From an uncultured Monoglobus sp. (lineage in GTDB: Bacteria; Bacillota; Clostridia; Monoglobales; Monoglobaceae): DNA of 35,005 nt. The notes below the pieces were generated by a model, which worked only from the letters and a program-made list of their open reading frames with translations, did not search any database and was not told the DNA's origin. Location of the stretch: assembly GCA_947625055.1 (NCBI GenBank), contig CANQMT010000027.1:1-35005 (forward strand). The letters are read 5' to 3'. Shown one piece after another: positions 24,958-32,623 of this stretch (position 1 is the first letter of the stretch; every line of letters starts with the position of its first letter). A program made the translations under genes and the position numbers.

Positions 24958-25683
24958 TCAGCAAGCAGTGTATATCTGCTTATACTGATTTTTGCTGTCG
25001 GGGGTAAGCACGAAGAAATTCTTCTTCATGATTATCGTCTTGTCGCCGCCGAACATCTCGATATACTCGTCGATATATTCCTCGATCTCGGCAAGGTCGT
25101 CTCTGTCGGCCTTGCGGGCGTTGACCTGCGGCGGAAGATCAAACGGCAGCTCCTCGCAGCGAAGGTAGATCTTGCCGCCGTGCATTCCGGTCGCGCAGAA
25201 CCGCTCCACAACCGTTTTCCTGTCGTCGTGGCCGAGGCCGAGAACGATTATATAGCCGCCCGCTTGGTACTCGCCGAGAAAGCTTCCGGCCTTGCCGCCG
25301 ATCACCAGCACCGGCACCTTTTCCTTATAGGCCTTCATGTGAATTCCCGCGCGGTAGCCCGCGTCGCCCTCAACGAAAATCTTTCCTCCGCGCATCGCGT
25401 AGCCCGTTGCGTCGCCCGAGGAACCGTGGATCGAGATCACGCCGTCGTTCATCGTGTCGCCGGTGGCGTCCTGCGCGTTTCCGTAAACCGTCACGGTGCC
25501 GCCGTTCAGATACGCTCCCAAGGCGTTGCCGGGTGTGCCGTTCACGATAAGCTCCTTGCCGGAGATCCCGCAGCCGATATAGCGCTGACCCAGGCAGTTG
25601 TCAACCTCGACTTTTTTGTCGCGGGTGGCGCGGATTTTCTTGTTGATCTCGTCGTAATAAGTGAGACCCGCGTTGATCTTCAT
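24958..25683 (-). CDS. Glutamate synthase GXGXG-domain subunit (GltB3-like)
   Basis: A 241-residue protein corresponding to the C-terminal alpha-subunit domain of bacterial glutamate synthase. The right-handed beta-helix is visible as regularly repeated Gly-X-X-Gly-X-Gly turns: RYIGCGISGKE, NALGAYLNGGTVTVYGNAQDA, DGVISIHGSSGDATGYAMRGGKIFVEG and GGYIIVLG. This domain has a structural role in channelling ammonia. It is the last gene of the five-gene operon and shares a base with the stop of the FAD oxidoreductase gene (TAATG), so translation is coupled. The start has GGAGGTG. Confidence 0.9.
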   Translation of the reverse strand: MKINAGLTYYDEINKKIRATRDKKVEVDNCLGQRYIGCGISGKELIVNGTPGNALGAYLNGGTVTVYGNAQDATGDTMNDGVISIHGSSGDATGYAMRGGKIFVEGDAGYRAGIHMKAYKEKVPVLVIGGKAGSFLGEYQAGGYIIVLGLGHDDRKTVVERFCATGMHGGKIYLRCEELPFDLPPQVNARKADRDDLAEIEEYIDEYIEMFGGDKTIIMKKNFFVLTPDSKNQYKQIYTAC

Positions 25684-26921
25684 TACTTGACACCTCCTAA
25701 GTCATCCTTCCTGACCGCTCTTGAAAACGCCATTTCCTGCGGCCGCTCCTTTATCGCCTCAAAGTCTATCTCGCTGAGCGGGGTTTTCTCACGCACAAGG
25801 CGTGTGTAAATTCCCGCTCTCTCGATCTCGTCGATCAATATGAAGCCTCTCAGGGTATCACCCGACGTGACGAGCTTTTTGTATTTCGTTCCGCTGCGCT
25901 TGACGTAAGCCTCGCCCTCATAGTCGCCCGCGGTTATTATGTGCAGGCCCCAGAAGCCGATCGCGTTCATCGGTATCGCGTCGTCGTAAAGCTCCTCGCC
26001 GCCGCTCATGTTGACGCCCGCCGCGTGGCCCATCATATAGGCGTTTGGCAGCAGAGCGAGCACCTGATTTTGACCGGTCACGCTGTTCAGGCTCTCGGCG
26101 CAGTCGCCCGCGGCGTACACATCGGGAAGCGTTGTCGCGCACTTTAGGTCGGTGGCGATCCCGCGGTTGACCTTGCCGCCCGCTTCGGAAACAAGCGAGA
26201 CGTTCGGCCTCACGCCGACCGCGATCACAACCGCGTCATACTTTATCTTTTTGCCGCTTGAGAGCGTCGCCGTTCCGTCCTTAAACTCCGCCACGCTGTC
26301 GTTTAAATAAAATTTGACTCCATGGCCCTCGATATGCTTTTTAACTATCGCCGAGCCCTTCGCGTCAAGAATACTCGGCAGTATCCTGTCGGCCAGATCT
26401 ACCACTGTAAGGCTGCCGACTCTGTCACTTATTCCCTCGGCGCACTTGAGGCCGATAAGGCCCGCGCCCACGATCAGCACGCGGCTGTCCTTGTCTATCG
26501 CCTCAGCCAGAGCTTTCGCGTCGTCAAGCGTCATAAAGCTGAACCGCTTCTCCACGCCGTCAAGCCCCTTCATGGGCGGCACGAACGGCGACGAGCCCGT
26601 GGCGACCAGCAGCTTTCCGTAGCCTATTTCCCGTCCGTCGGCGAGGCTGACGGTTTTCCTGTCCGGGTCGATCTTCTCGGCGCGGACGCCGAGAATAAGC
26701 TCAACGTCATTCTTTTTATAAAAGTTATCCGGCCTGTAACCCAGCATCTTTTTCTCGGTGGTCTTGTTCCACAGATAGTATGAGATAAGCGGCCGTCCGT
26801 AAACTCTGTAATTCTCATCGGTAACGACGCAGATGCTGCCCTCGCCGTCATTTTCGCGTATGCCCTCTATGCAGCCGACAGCGGCGATCGAGTTACCGAT
26901 TATCAAGTAATCATATTTCAT
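25683..26921 (-). CDS. FAD/NAD(P)-dependent pyridine nucleotide-disulfide-type oxidoreductase
   Basis: Flavoprotein of 412 residues. FAD-binding Rossmann motif YLIIGNSIAAVGCIEGI at the N-terminus, NAD-binding motif RVLIVGAGLIGLKCAEGI (about 150-168), and the second FAD motif ATTLPDVYAAGDCAE (about 280-295). The resemblance is to NADH-rubredoxin/nitrite reductase flavoproteins. No CxxxxC disulfide motif is visible, so it is not a lipoamide-type enzyme. In this operon it probably passes electrons from NAD(P)H through the polyferredoxin to the FMN/Fe-S synthase subunit, replacing the beta subunit of standard glutamate synthase. Confidence 0.88.
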   Translation of the reverse strand: MKYDYLIIGNSIAAVGCIEGIRENDGEGSICVVTDENYRVYGRPLISYYLWNKTTEKKMLGYRPDNFYKKNDVELILGVRAEKIDPDRKTVSLADGREIGYGKLLVATGSSPFVPPMKGLDGVEKRFSFMTLDDAKALAEAIDKDSRVLIVGAGLIGLKCAEGISDRVGSLTVVDLADRILPSILDAKGSAIVKKHIEGHGVKFYLNDSVAEFKDGTATLSSGKKIKYDAVVIAVGVRPNVSLVSEAGGKVNRGIATDLKCATTLPDVYAAGDCAESLNSVTGQNQVLALLPNAYMMGHAAGVNMSGGEELYDDAIPMNAIGFWGLHIITAGDYEGEAYVKRSGTKYKKLVTSGDTLRGFILIDEIERAGIYTRLVREKTPLSEIDFEAIKERPQEMAFSRAVRKDDLGGVK

Positions 26922-26933
26922 AATAATATCACC

Positions 26934-27371
26934 CTAAATCCTTTCCTCATACACTATCGCTCTGTTGGGGCAGCCCTTCACGCAGGCGGGCTCTCCTGCC
27001 CGGTTATCCATGCAAAGCTGGCACTTTTGAACGACCGAGTGGTCGCTTGACGGCATTATCGCGCCGTAAGGGCAGGACAGTATGCAGGTGAAGCAGCCCA
27101 CGCATTTGTCGGTGTCTATCACCACAACTCCGTCCTTATCGCGCGACAGCGCGCCCGATATGCAGCCCTTCACGCAGCGGGCGTCGCTGCAGTGGCGGCA
27201 GTTGACCGCGAAGCTCACGCTGTTGTCGCCCTCGACCTGAATTCTCGGGTGAATTGTTTTGCCTTTCAAGGCCTTTACCATGTCGCTTATGCCCGAGTTT
27301 GCAAAAGCGCATTGATATTCGCACAAATGGCAGCCGAGGCACCATTCCTCATTAACGTAAATTCTTTTCAT
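26934..27371 (-). CDS. Four-cluster 4Fe-4S ferredoxin (HycB/DmsB-like)
   Basis: A 145-residue electron carrier with four cysteine clusters: CLGCHLCEYQC near the N-terminus (C11, C14, C17, C21), CRHCSDARCVKGC in the middle, CVGCFTCILSCPYG, and CQLCMDNRAGEPACVKGCP near the C-terminus. The spacing matches the four-cluster subunits of molybdoenzymes and hydrogenases. It lies between the FMN/Fe-S synthase gene and the FAD oxidoreductase gene, with AAGGAGGG before the ATG. It probably bridges electron flow between them; a role with an external partner cannot be excluded. Confidence 0.9.
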   Translation of the reverse strand: MKRIYVNEEWCLGCHLCEYQCAFANSGISDMVKALKGKTIHPRIQVEGDNSVSFAVNCRHCSDARCVKGCISGALSRDKDGVVVIDTDKCVGCFTCILSCPYGAIMPSSDHSVVQKCQLCMDNRAGEPACVKGCPNRAIVYEERI

Positions 27372-27386
27372 ATCGCTCAGCCCTCC

Positions 27387-28892
27387 TTATTCGCCCGCGT
27401 GCTTGATGCCGAGGATCTGAAGCTCTTTATCGGTGAGCCCTATTCCTCTCAGCATAAGCCGGTTGCCGCGCAGGGCCTCGATAGAGTTGATGCCCATGCC
27501 GCCCATCATTTCTTTGATCTCGTGCGTCCACGCGTGAACAAGGTTCACGAGCCGCTCTTTGCCGTCCGCGGGGTTCAGACGCTTAACAAGCTCGGGCACC
27601 TGAGTCGCTATGCCCCAGTTGCACTTGCCGGCCTGACAGCTTCTGCAAAGATGGCAGCCCAAGGCTATAAGAGCCGAGGTCGCGATATACACCGCGTCGG
27701 CGCCCAAGGCGATCGCCTTTACCACGTCGGCGCTGCTTCTTATGCTTCCGCCGACAACGACCGAAACCGCGTCGCGGATGCCCTCGTCGCGCAGGCGCTG
27801 GTCAACGCTGGCGAGCGCCAGCTCGATCGGAATTCCGACATTGTCGCGGATGCGCTTCGGAGCCGCTCCGGTTCCGCCGCGATAACCGTCGATCGCGATT
27901 ATGTCCGCGCCGCTTCTGGCAATGCCGCTGGCGATCGCCGCGACGTTGTGCACTGCCGCTATCTTGACGATGACCGGCTTTTTGTAGTCGCTGGCCTCTT
28001 TCAGCGAGAATACCAACTGGCGCAGATCCTCGATCGAATATATGTCATGGTGGGGCGCCGGGGATATGGCGTCGGTGCCCTCGGGGATCATTCTTGTTTT
28101 TGAAATGTCGTCAACGATTTTTTCGCCGGGCAGGTGTCCGCCTATTCCGGGCTTTGCGCCCTGACCCATTTTGATCTCGATCGCGGCGCCCGCGTTCAGG
28201 TAATCCTCATGTACGCCGAAACGTCCGGACGCGACCTGAACGATCGTGTTCGGGCCGTACTGATAAAAATCCTCATGCAGGCCGCCCTCGCCGGTGTTGT
28301 ATAAAATTCCCAGCTCCTCGGCAGCCGTGGCGAGGCTCTTGTGGGCGTTGTAGCTTATCGAGCCGTAGGACATGGCCGAGAACATTATCGGCGTCTCAAG
28401 CTCGAGCTGAGGCGATGTCTCGGGAACAATGTTGCCGTTCCTGTCTCTTATTATCTCGGACGATTTTTTGCCGAGGTAGGTTTTTGTCTCCATAGGCTCG
28501 CGCAGGGGGTCGATCGAGGGGTTCGTCACCTGAGACGCGTTGATAAGCATTTTGTCCCAGTATACCGGATATTCCTTCGGATTTCCCATCGCCGAGAGCA
28601 GCACCGCTCCGGTGCCCGCCTGACGGATAACGTCGCTTATGACCTCGCTCGTCCAGTTGGCGTTGATCTTGAATGTGTGGTCACTCTTGACTATTTTAAG
28701 AGCATGCGTCGGGCAGAGGCAGACGCATCTTTGGCAGTCGACGCAGCTTGTGCTGTCGCTCACCATTTTGCCGAGATCGGCGTCATAGCGGTGAACCTCG
28801 TTTGAGCACTGGCGCTCGCAGGCGCGGCAGCCTATGCACAGATCGGGATTGCGCACCGCCTCATATTCGGGGTATAAATAGTCGCGTATCAT
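27387..28892 (-). CDS. Glutamate synthase FMN/Fe-S synthase subunit (GltB2-like), with two extra 4Fe-4S motifs
   Basis: A 501-residue protein carrying the central synthase domain of glutamate synthase. It starts with two ferredoxin motifs, CIGCRACERQC (C19-C29) and CVDCQRCVCLC (C50-C60), absent from standard bacterial GltB. Then the FMN-binding barrel follows: YGSISYNAHKSLATAAEELG, NTGEGGLHEDF, KPGIGGHLPGEK, IDGYRGGTGAAPKRIRDNVG, and the 3Fe-4S motif CHLCRSCQAGKCNWGIATQ near residue 412. This is the archaeal/clostridial form. The reaction transfers glutamine amide nitrogen to 2-oxoglutarate. One base overlaps the upstream gene (TAATG). Confidence 0.95.
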   Translation of the reverse strand: MIRDYLYPEYEAVRNPDLCIGCRACERQCSNEVHRYDADLGKMVSDSTSCVDCQRCVCLCPTHALKIVKSDHTFKINANWTSEVISDVIRQAGTGAVLLSAMGNPKEYPVYWDKMLINASQVTNPSIDPLREPMETKTYLGKKSSEIIRDRNGNIVPETSPQLELETPIMFSAMSYGSISYNAHKSLATAAEELGILYNTGEGGLHEDFYQYGPNTIVQVASGRFGVHEDYLNAGAAIEIKMGQGAKPGIGGHLPGEKIVDDISKTRMIPEGTDAISPAPHHDIYSIEDLRQLVFSLKEASDYKKPVIVKIAAVHNVAAIASGIARSGADIIAIDGYRGGTGAAPKRIRDNVGIPIELALASVDQRLRDEGIRDAVSVVVGGSIRSSADVVKAIALGADAVYIATSALIALGCHLCRSCQAGKCNWGIATQVPELVKRLNPADGKERLVNLVHAWTHEIKEMMGGMGINSIEALRGNRLMLRGIGLTDKELQILGIKHAGE

Positions 28893-30013
28893 TATTCGTC
28901 ACCTCCGATTTCTTCCATCGCCTCGTCGTAAAGGCGCACGATGACCGGCTCGCCGCCGCGCGGCGACCAGATGTTGTCAAGATTGGGCTCGATAACGCGC
29001 ATTGCGCATTCCTCGCTGGCGATGTAAACCATGTCGTCCTTCTCTCCGACAACCATGCTGCGCAGCTTGAGCCTGTCGTTTAAGGCCATCATGCCGCCGG
29101 TGAAGCCCAGCAGGATCGAAAACGGGCCGGTGATAAGCAGACTGCTGAACGTGTTGCGCAGGAACTTGTAGCGGCTGCGCTCGGGCTCCTCCATGTGGTC
29201 GATCGTTGACCAGAACGGCGCCGCAACGACCGCGGCCATTTCCTCAAGCGTCAGCTTCTTCTTGCGGAGCAGATAATCGGTTATGTATGTTATGACCTCG
29301 GTATCGGTCAAAAGGTTGCACTTGTAACCGTACATCTCAATAAAGCGGCGGTTGGCGTCATATGACGAGATCTCGCCGTTGTGCACGATCGAATAGTCAA
29401 GCATCGCAAACGGGTGCGCGCCGCCCCACCAGCCGGGGGTGTTCGTCGGATAGCGTCCGTGCGCCGTCCAGCAATATCCGTCATACTCGTTTAATCTGTA
29501 AAATTTGCCAACGTCCTCGGGGAAGCCCACGGCCTTGAAAACGCCCATGTTCTTTCCGCATGAGAACACATAGCAACCGTCAAGCTTGGTGTTGATCCTG
29601 TTGACGCAGCGCACAACATATTCCTTCTCGTCAAGCTGCGACGCGGCGAGACGGGTGCGCAGAGGATCGACAAAATATCTCCAGATCAAGGGCTCATCCT
29701 TGATCTCGGGAATTCGCGTTATCGGGATCTTTGAAAGGTTGATAACGTCAAAATGACGGTCAAGGTACCTCTCGCAGATCTCCTTCGCCTCGTTTGTTTC
29801 GTAGAAAACGTGGAAGGCATACTGATTTTTGTATTCGGGATAAATTCCGTATCCTGCAAAACCGCCGCCCAAACCGTTTGAGCGGTCGTGCATAACAGAT
29901 ATCGAGTCGATTATCTGTTTGCCGTTAATTCTCGTTCCGCTTTTTGAGAAAATACCGGATATGGCGCATCCCGCGGGAATCCTGTTGCCGTTTTCGCCTT
30001 CTCTTAATAGCAT
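28892..30013 (-). CDS. Glutamine amidotransferase class II subunit of glutamate synthase (GltB1-like)
   Basis: A 373-residue Ntn-type glutaminase that releases ammonia from glutamine. The sequence NRIPAGCAISGIFSK puts the expected catalytic cysteine at residue 16 instead of residue 2, so a short propeptide must be removed, as is known for bacterial GltB. Further motifs: MHDRSNGLGGGFAGYGIYPEY, HGRYPTNTPGWWGGAHPF and NGEISSYDANRRF. I set the start at 30013: AAGGAG lies eight bases upstream, whereas a GTG at 30034 would overlap that site. It is the first gene of the operon, downstream of a leader with an intrinsic terminator. Confidence 0.92.
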   Translation of the reverse strand: MLLREGENGNRIPAGCAISGIFSKSGTRINGKQIIDSISVMHDRSNGLGGGFAGYGIYPEYKNQYAFHVFYETNEAKEICERYLDRHFDVINLSKIPITRIPEIKDEPLIWRYFVDPLRTRLAASQLDEKEYVVRCVNRINTKLDGCYVFSCGKNMGVFKAVGFPEDVGKFYRLNEYDGYCWTAHGRYPTNTPGWWGGAHPFAMLDYSIVHNGEISSYDANRRFIEMYGYKCNLLTDTEVITYITDYLLRKKKLTLEEMAAVVAAPFWSTIDHMEEPERSRYKFLRNTFSSLLITGPFSILLGFTGGMMALNDRLKLRSMVVGEKDDMVYIASEECAMRVIEPNLDNIWSPRGGEPVIVRLYDEAMEEIGGDE

Positions 30014-30072
30014 AGCTCTTTCTCCTTCCGACACAGCGACCGGGCAGATCCCGGACCGCTCGTATTCCGAGC

Positions 30073-30114
30073 AAAAAAATTGGCGTTCGCCGCTCCGCAG
30101 AGCAGACGAACGCC
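30073..30114 (-). terminator. Intrinsic terminator in the glutamate synthase leader (attenuator)
   Basis: Between promoter and first gene, the minus strand forms GGCGTTCG / CGAACGCC (arms 30107-30114 and 30082-30089) with an inner GCTC/GAGC stem, followed directly by AAUUUUUUU. Two smaller hairpins (GCTCG/CGAGC and CCGGG/CCCGG) follow before the ribosome binding site. A terminator 60 bases before the start codon of the operon implies conditional read-through. Confidence 0.8.
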
Positions 30115-30130
30115 TTTGTTCGGTTTATAT

Positions 30131-30159
30131 AGTATAACACCATATAAAAAAATTGTCAA
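30131..30159 (-). promoter_or_regulatory. Sigma-A promoter of the glutamate synthase operon
   Basis: Minus strand: TTGACA at 30154-30159, 17-base spacer, TATACT at 30131-30136. The predicted leader is about 110 bases long and contains the attenuator hairpin. Confidence 0.85.
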
Positions 30160-30223
30160 CAAAAATTTTACACAAAACAAGCGGTAAAAAGACGCGCATT
30201 TTTGTGACTGAGGAACACATCCG

Positions 30224-30258
30224 AAAAAAGACATTGGCGGAGCCGAACGGCTCCGCCA
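30224..30258 (-). terminator. Intrinsic terminator of the agrB-D transcript
   Basis: Ten-base-pair stem TGGCGGAGCC / GGCTCCGCCA (30235-30244 and 30249-30258), followed on the minus strand after four bases by CUUUUUU. It lies 130 bases after the stop codon; the AT-rich stretch between holds no other feature that I can see. Confidence 0.8.
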
Positions 30259-30388
30259 TACAAAACTAACGTGATTTAAGATGTTAAACTAAATTATGCG
30301 TTTTACGCGATACTCGTTAAGATAAGATAAATATTGTCCGATAACCATTCGGCTGATCGGCAGAAATTTTAAATATTGTTGATAAATT

Positions 30389-31213
30389 TTAAGCGTTTTT
30401 GATCTCGCTTGCGAAATCCGCTAAGTTTGCGGGAACCTCGGGCTCGTATAATCTGCGCCTGCAAATCTGTGTTGTTGACTGAACGCCTGCTATTATCATA
30501 AAGCAGCACATATATCCCGCGCAAACCAGAGCCGCCTTGTCAAGCTTTCTGCCCTTTATGTAAGACATAACGTCCCTAAAGGTCAGCTTAACGTCGTCTT
30601 TCTTAACAGCGAGCGACGAGGCCTTTGCACTCTTTTTGGCAACGCTTACCGAAACGGCGTTGATAAGCAGGGCGAAAGTCAGCGTGTAGTTTACTCCGAG
30701 GCAAACCGCGCTTCCGCTCACCGCCATTACGATCATGACCGCGATTATCGCGAAAATGCCGAACAGCATCTTTCTGTAACTCTTTTTTATGTAAGCATCA
30801 GAAAAAGAAACTTTTTTGTTTGTTATTGGTGCATTGGTAATTAATACCAGAACCGACCACAGACAGATCGCCGCCTGAGCGAAAAAGTGATAAGCATTCT
30901 CAATATTTACATACTGAGCCGCCTTAACAACCGTCAGAACTGTGGCAAACATTGCAGTGTAAAGCACATTGCACATGATCTTTGTCTTTGCGTGCCATCC
31001 GCCAGCGGTTGAACGGATTATTCCGTAAGCGGCAAAGAACACTAGTCCCTCGATCAGCATGTTGTAAGCCAACGCCAGAGCCAGCAAAACAACCGCGCTC
31101 AACACTTCCGAAATAACGGTCTCACAGCCAATAGCACACAGATTTTCGTACTTTTTGTCAATAATTCCGTTTTTTCCGAAAAATCCTGCGATTTTGTTTG
31201 AAAATTTTGTCAT
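30389..31213 (-). CDS. agrB: AgrB protease fused in frame to an AgrD-like autoinducer precursor
   Basis: A 274-residue membrane protein. Residues 1-195 are AgrB: several hydrophobic helices and the catalytic pair in STAGGWHAKTKIMC, H74 and C81, seven residues apart exactly as in S. aureus AgrB (H77, C84). The usual AgrB length is about 190-210, but the frame continues. Residues 216-274 look like AgrD: an amphipathic/hydrophobic helix (KAALVCAGYMCCFMIIAG), then STTQICRRRLYEPEVPANLADF. The ending YEPEVPANL corresponds to DEVEVPKEL of staphylococcal AgrD, placing a CRRRL ring at C251-L255. M216 with an AGGG-type weak site could also allow internal initiation. GGAGGTG precedes the main ATG. No separate agrD is visible in the locus. 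Confidence 0.85.
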   Translation of the reverse strand: MTKFSNKIAGFFGKNGIIDKKYENLCAIGCETVISEVLSAVVLLALALAYNMLIEGLVFFAAYGIIRSTAGGWHAKTKIMCNVLYTAMFATVLTVVKAAQYVNIENAYHFFAQAAICLWSVLVLITNAPITNKKVSFSDAYIKKSYRKMLFGIFAIIAVMIVMAVSGSAVCLGVNYTLTFALLINAVSVSVAKKSAKASSLAVKKDDVKLTFRDVMSYIKGRKLDKAALVCAGYMCCFMIIAGVQSTTQICRRRLYEPEVPANLADFASEIKNA

Positions 31214-31233
31214 AATTTAACACCTCCGTTTTA

Positions 31234-31302
31234 ACTATATAACGTATATTTTTCGGTGTCAACAAATTTTGGCAAACGACATCTCACGCGTGGTAAACGA
31301 CA
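31234..31302 (-). promoter_or_regulatory. agrB-D promoter with LytTR-type direct repeats
   Basis: Minus strand: TTGACA at 31257-31262, 17-base spacer, TATAGT at 31234-31239. Upstream, TGTCGTTTACC (31292-31302) and TGTCGTTTGCC (31271-31281) form direct repeats 21 bases apart start to start, the two-helical-turn layout recognised by LytTR regulators such as AgrA. The nearer repeat ends about nine bases before the -35 box. Confidence 0.75.
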
Positions 31303-31313
31303 ATATGTGCGCC

Positions 31314-31340
31314 AAAAAAACCTCTCCTGTTTGGGAGAGG
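31314..31340 (-). terminator. Intrinsic terminator of the agrA-agrC operon
   Basis: Stem CCTCTCC / GGAGAGG (31321-31327 and 31334-31340) followed on the minus strand by seven U residues, nine bases after the agrC stop. It separates agrA-agrC transcription from the agrB-D promoter. Confidence 0.85.
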
Positions 31341-31348
31341 TCAAATTG

Positions 31349-32623
31349 TTAGGCGCAGCCGTTTTTTAACACAATGTCGGTCTCAAATAGCCCGTCTTTA
31401 TATGATCGATTTATACTGATGTCATATTTTTCAAGCACCGAGTCAATGCTTTTCAGCCCGTAGCCGTGATTAGCTTCATCGGATTTGGTTGTCCTAAGAT
31501 CGGACACATCGACTTCGCCGGAAGAGTTTTTGACGCTCACGACCAAATCGCCGCCCTTTTGAGTGACATATATCGAAACGAACTTTTCCTTTGTCTTTTC
31601 CGCCGCCTCAACCGCGTTGTCCAAAAGGTTGCAGAAAAGCTTTGTAATGTCGGTATCATCCATTTTTATTTCACCGTTAACGCCGACAAATGATTTAAAG
31701 TCAACTCCCGACGCCTTCGCCTTTTGACATTCTATATTCATCGCCGTGTCAAACGCCTCGTTGTTGGTATAAACATAGCTGCTGAAATTTTTGTTTTCAT
31801 CATTCAACGCGTCAATATATTTCCGCGCCTCATCGGTTTTATCCTTTGCGATCAAGTCGGTTAAGACTTTTAAGTGTTTGTTCATATCATGCCGCATAAT
31901 TCTGATCTGCTCGTTGGACTCTTTAAGAGTTCGGTAATTTGCCTCTCTTTCAGCCGATATTTTATTAAGTGACTCAACCTCAATCGTTTTAGAATATCCA
32001 TCAAAAAAATTAAACACCATAAAAATGATATACATTAAGCATAATATTGGCAAAAATACAAATAATGGATTTTTCACATTAGCTTTAATCATAAGGCTGT
32101 CAATTATATCCATAATAGTATAACAAAATGCCGGATATATGATGATCATAATACTATACTTTTTAGGAAGTTTTCTCAATTTCTTTTTTGCTAAAAAAGC
32201 TGTAAAACACAAAAAAGAAAAAACAAGTATAATACTCAAATATGCGCCTACATAAAATGCCACGTTTTCCGTATCTATACTTCCATATCTACTGCCAAAA
32301 ATATATGTCAATAAAGATATAATAATTATATCCGAAATAGCAATAATAACACTATATATCCATGTGAAAAAGAGTGTATTGATAAGTGTTATTTTATATA
32401 TTGTAAAAATCAAAACGAAAAACTCAGCACAACTTATTATTATCGCAAAATAATATGGCATATCCACAAAATCTAAAAAATAGTCAAAAATAATAACAAC
32501 TATAATAAATACTATATTAATTATATTTGAATGATTTCGTTTTTGTAAAAACAGATGCCCAAAGAATACAATAGTAAGTATCTCCAAAACTGTCCCAAAA
32601 ATATTTAATCCAATCTCTATCAT
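31349..32623 (-). CDS. agrC: AgrC-type quorum-sensing histidine kinase
   Basis: A 424-residue sensor kinase. Residues 1-210 are six to seven hydrophobic helices with short loops, the peptide-sensing module of AgrC. A coiled linker leads to the SPOB-like dimerisation helix with IMRHDMNKH, H245 being the phosphorylated histidine. The GHKL ATPase follows with LFCNLLDNAVEAAE (N332, N336) and the G box NHGYGLKSI (386-393). It overlaps agrA by four bases (ATGA), giving coupled translation. The DNA for the membrane half is clearly more AT-rich than the surrounding window, as expected for Phe/Ile-rich helices but also compatible with transfer. Confidence 0.92.
   Translation of the reverse strand: MIEIGLNIFGTVLEILTIVFFGHLFLQKRNHSNIINIVFIIVVIIFDYFLDFVDMPYYFAIIISCAEFFVLIFTIYKITLINTLFFTWIYSVIIAISDIIIISLLTYIFGSRYGSIDTENVAFYVGAYLSIILVFSFLCFTAFLAKKKLRKLPKKYSIMIIIYPAFCYTIMDIIDSLMIKANVKNPLFVFLPILCLMYIIFMVFNFFDGYSKTIEVESLNKISAEREANYRTLKESNEQIRIMRHDMNKHLKVLTDLIAKDKTDEARKYIDALNDENKNFSSYVYTNNEAFDTAMNIECQKAKASGVDFKSFVGVNGEIKMDDTDITKLFCNLLDNAVEAAEKTKEKFVSIYVTQKGGDLVVSVKNSSGEVDVSDLRTTKSDEANHGYGLKSIDSVLEKYDISINRSYKDGLFETDIVLKNGCA

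Noticed and set aside
30013..30136. T-box or known riboswitch in the glutamate synthase leader
   Set aside because: No T-box consensus or specifier loop and no motif of the glutamine or glycine riboswitch could be found; the leader is only about 110 bases long.
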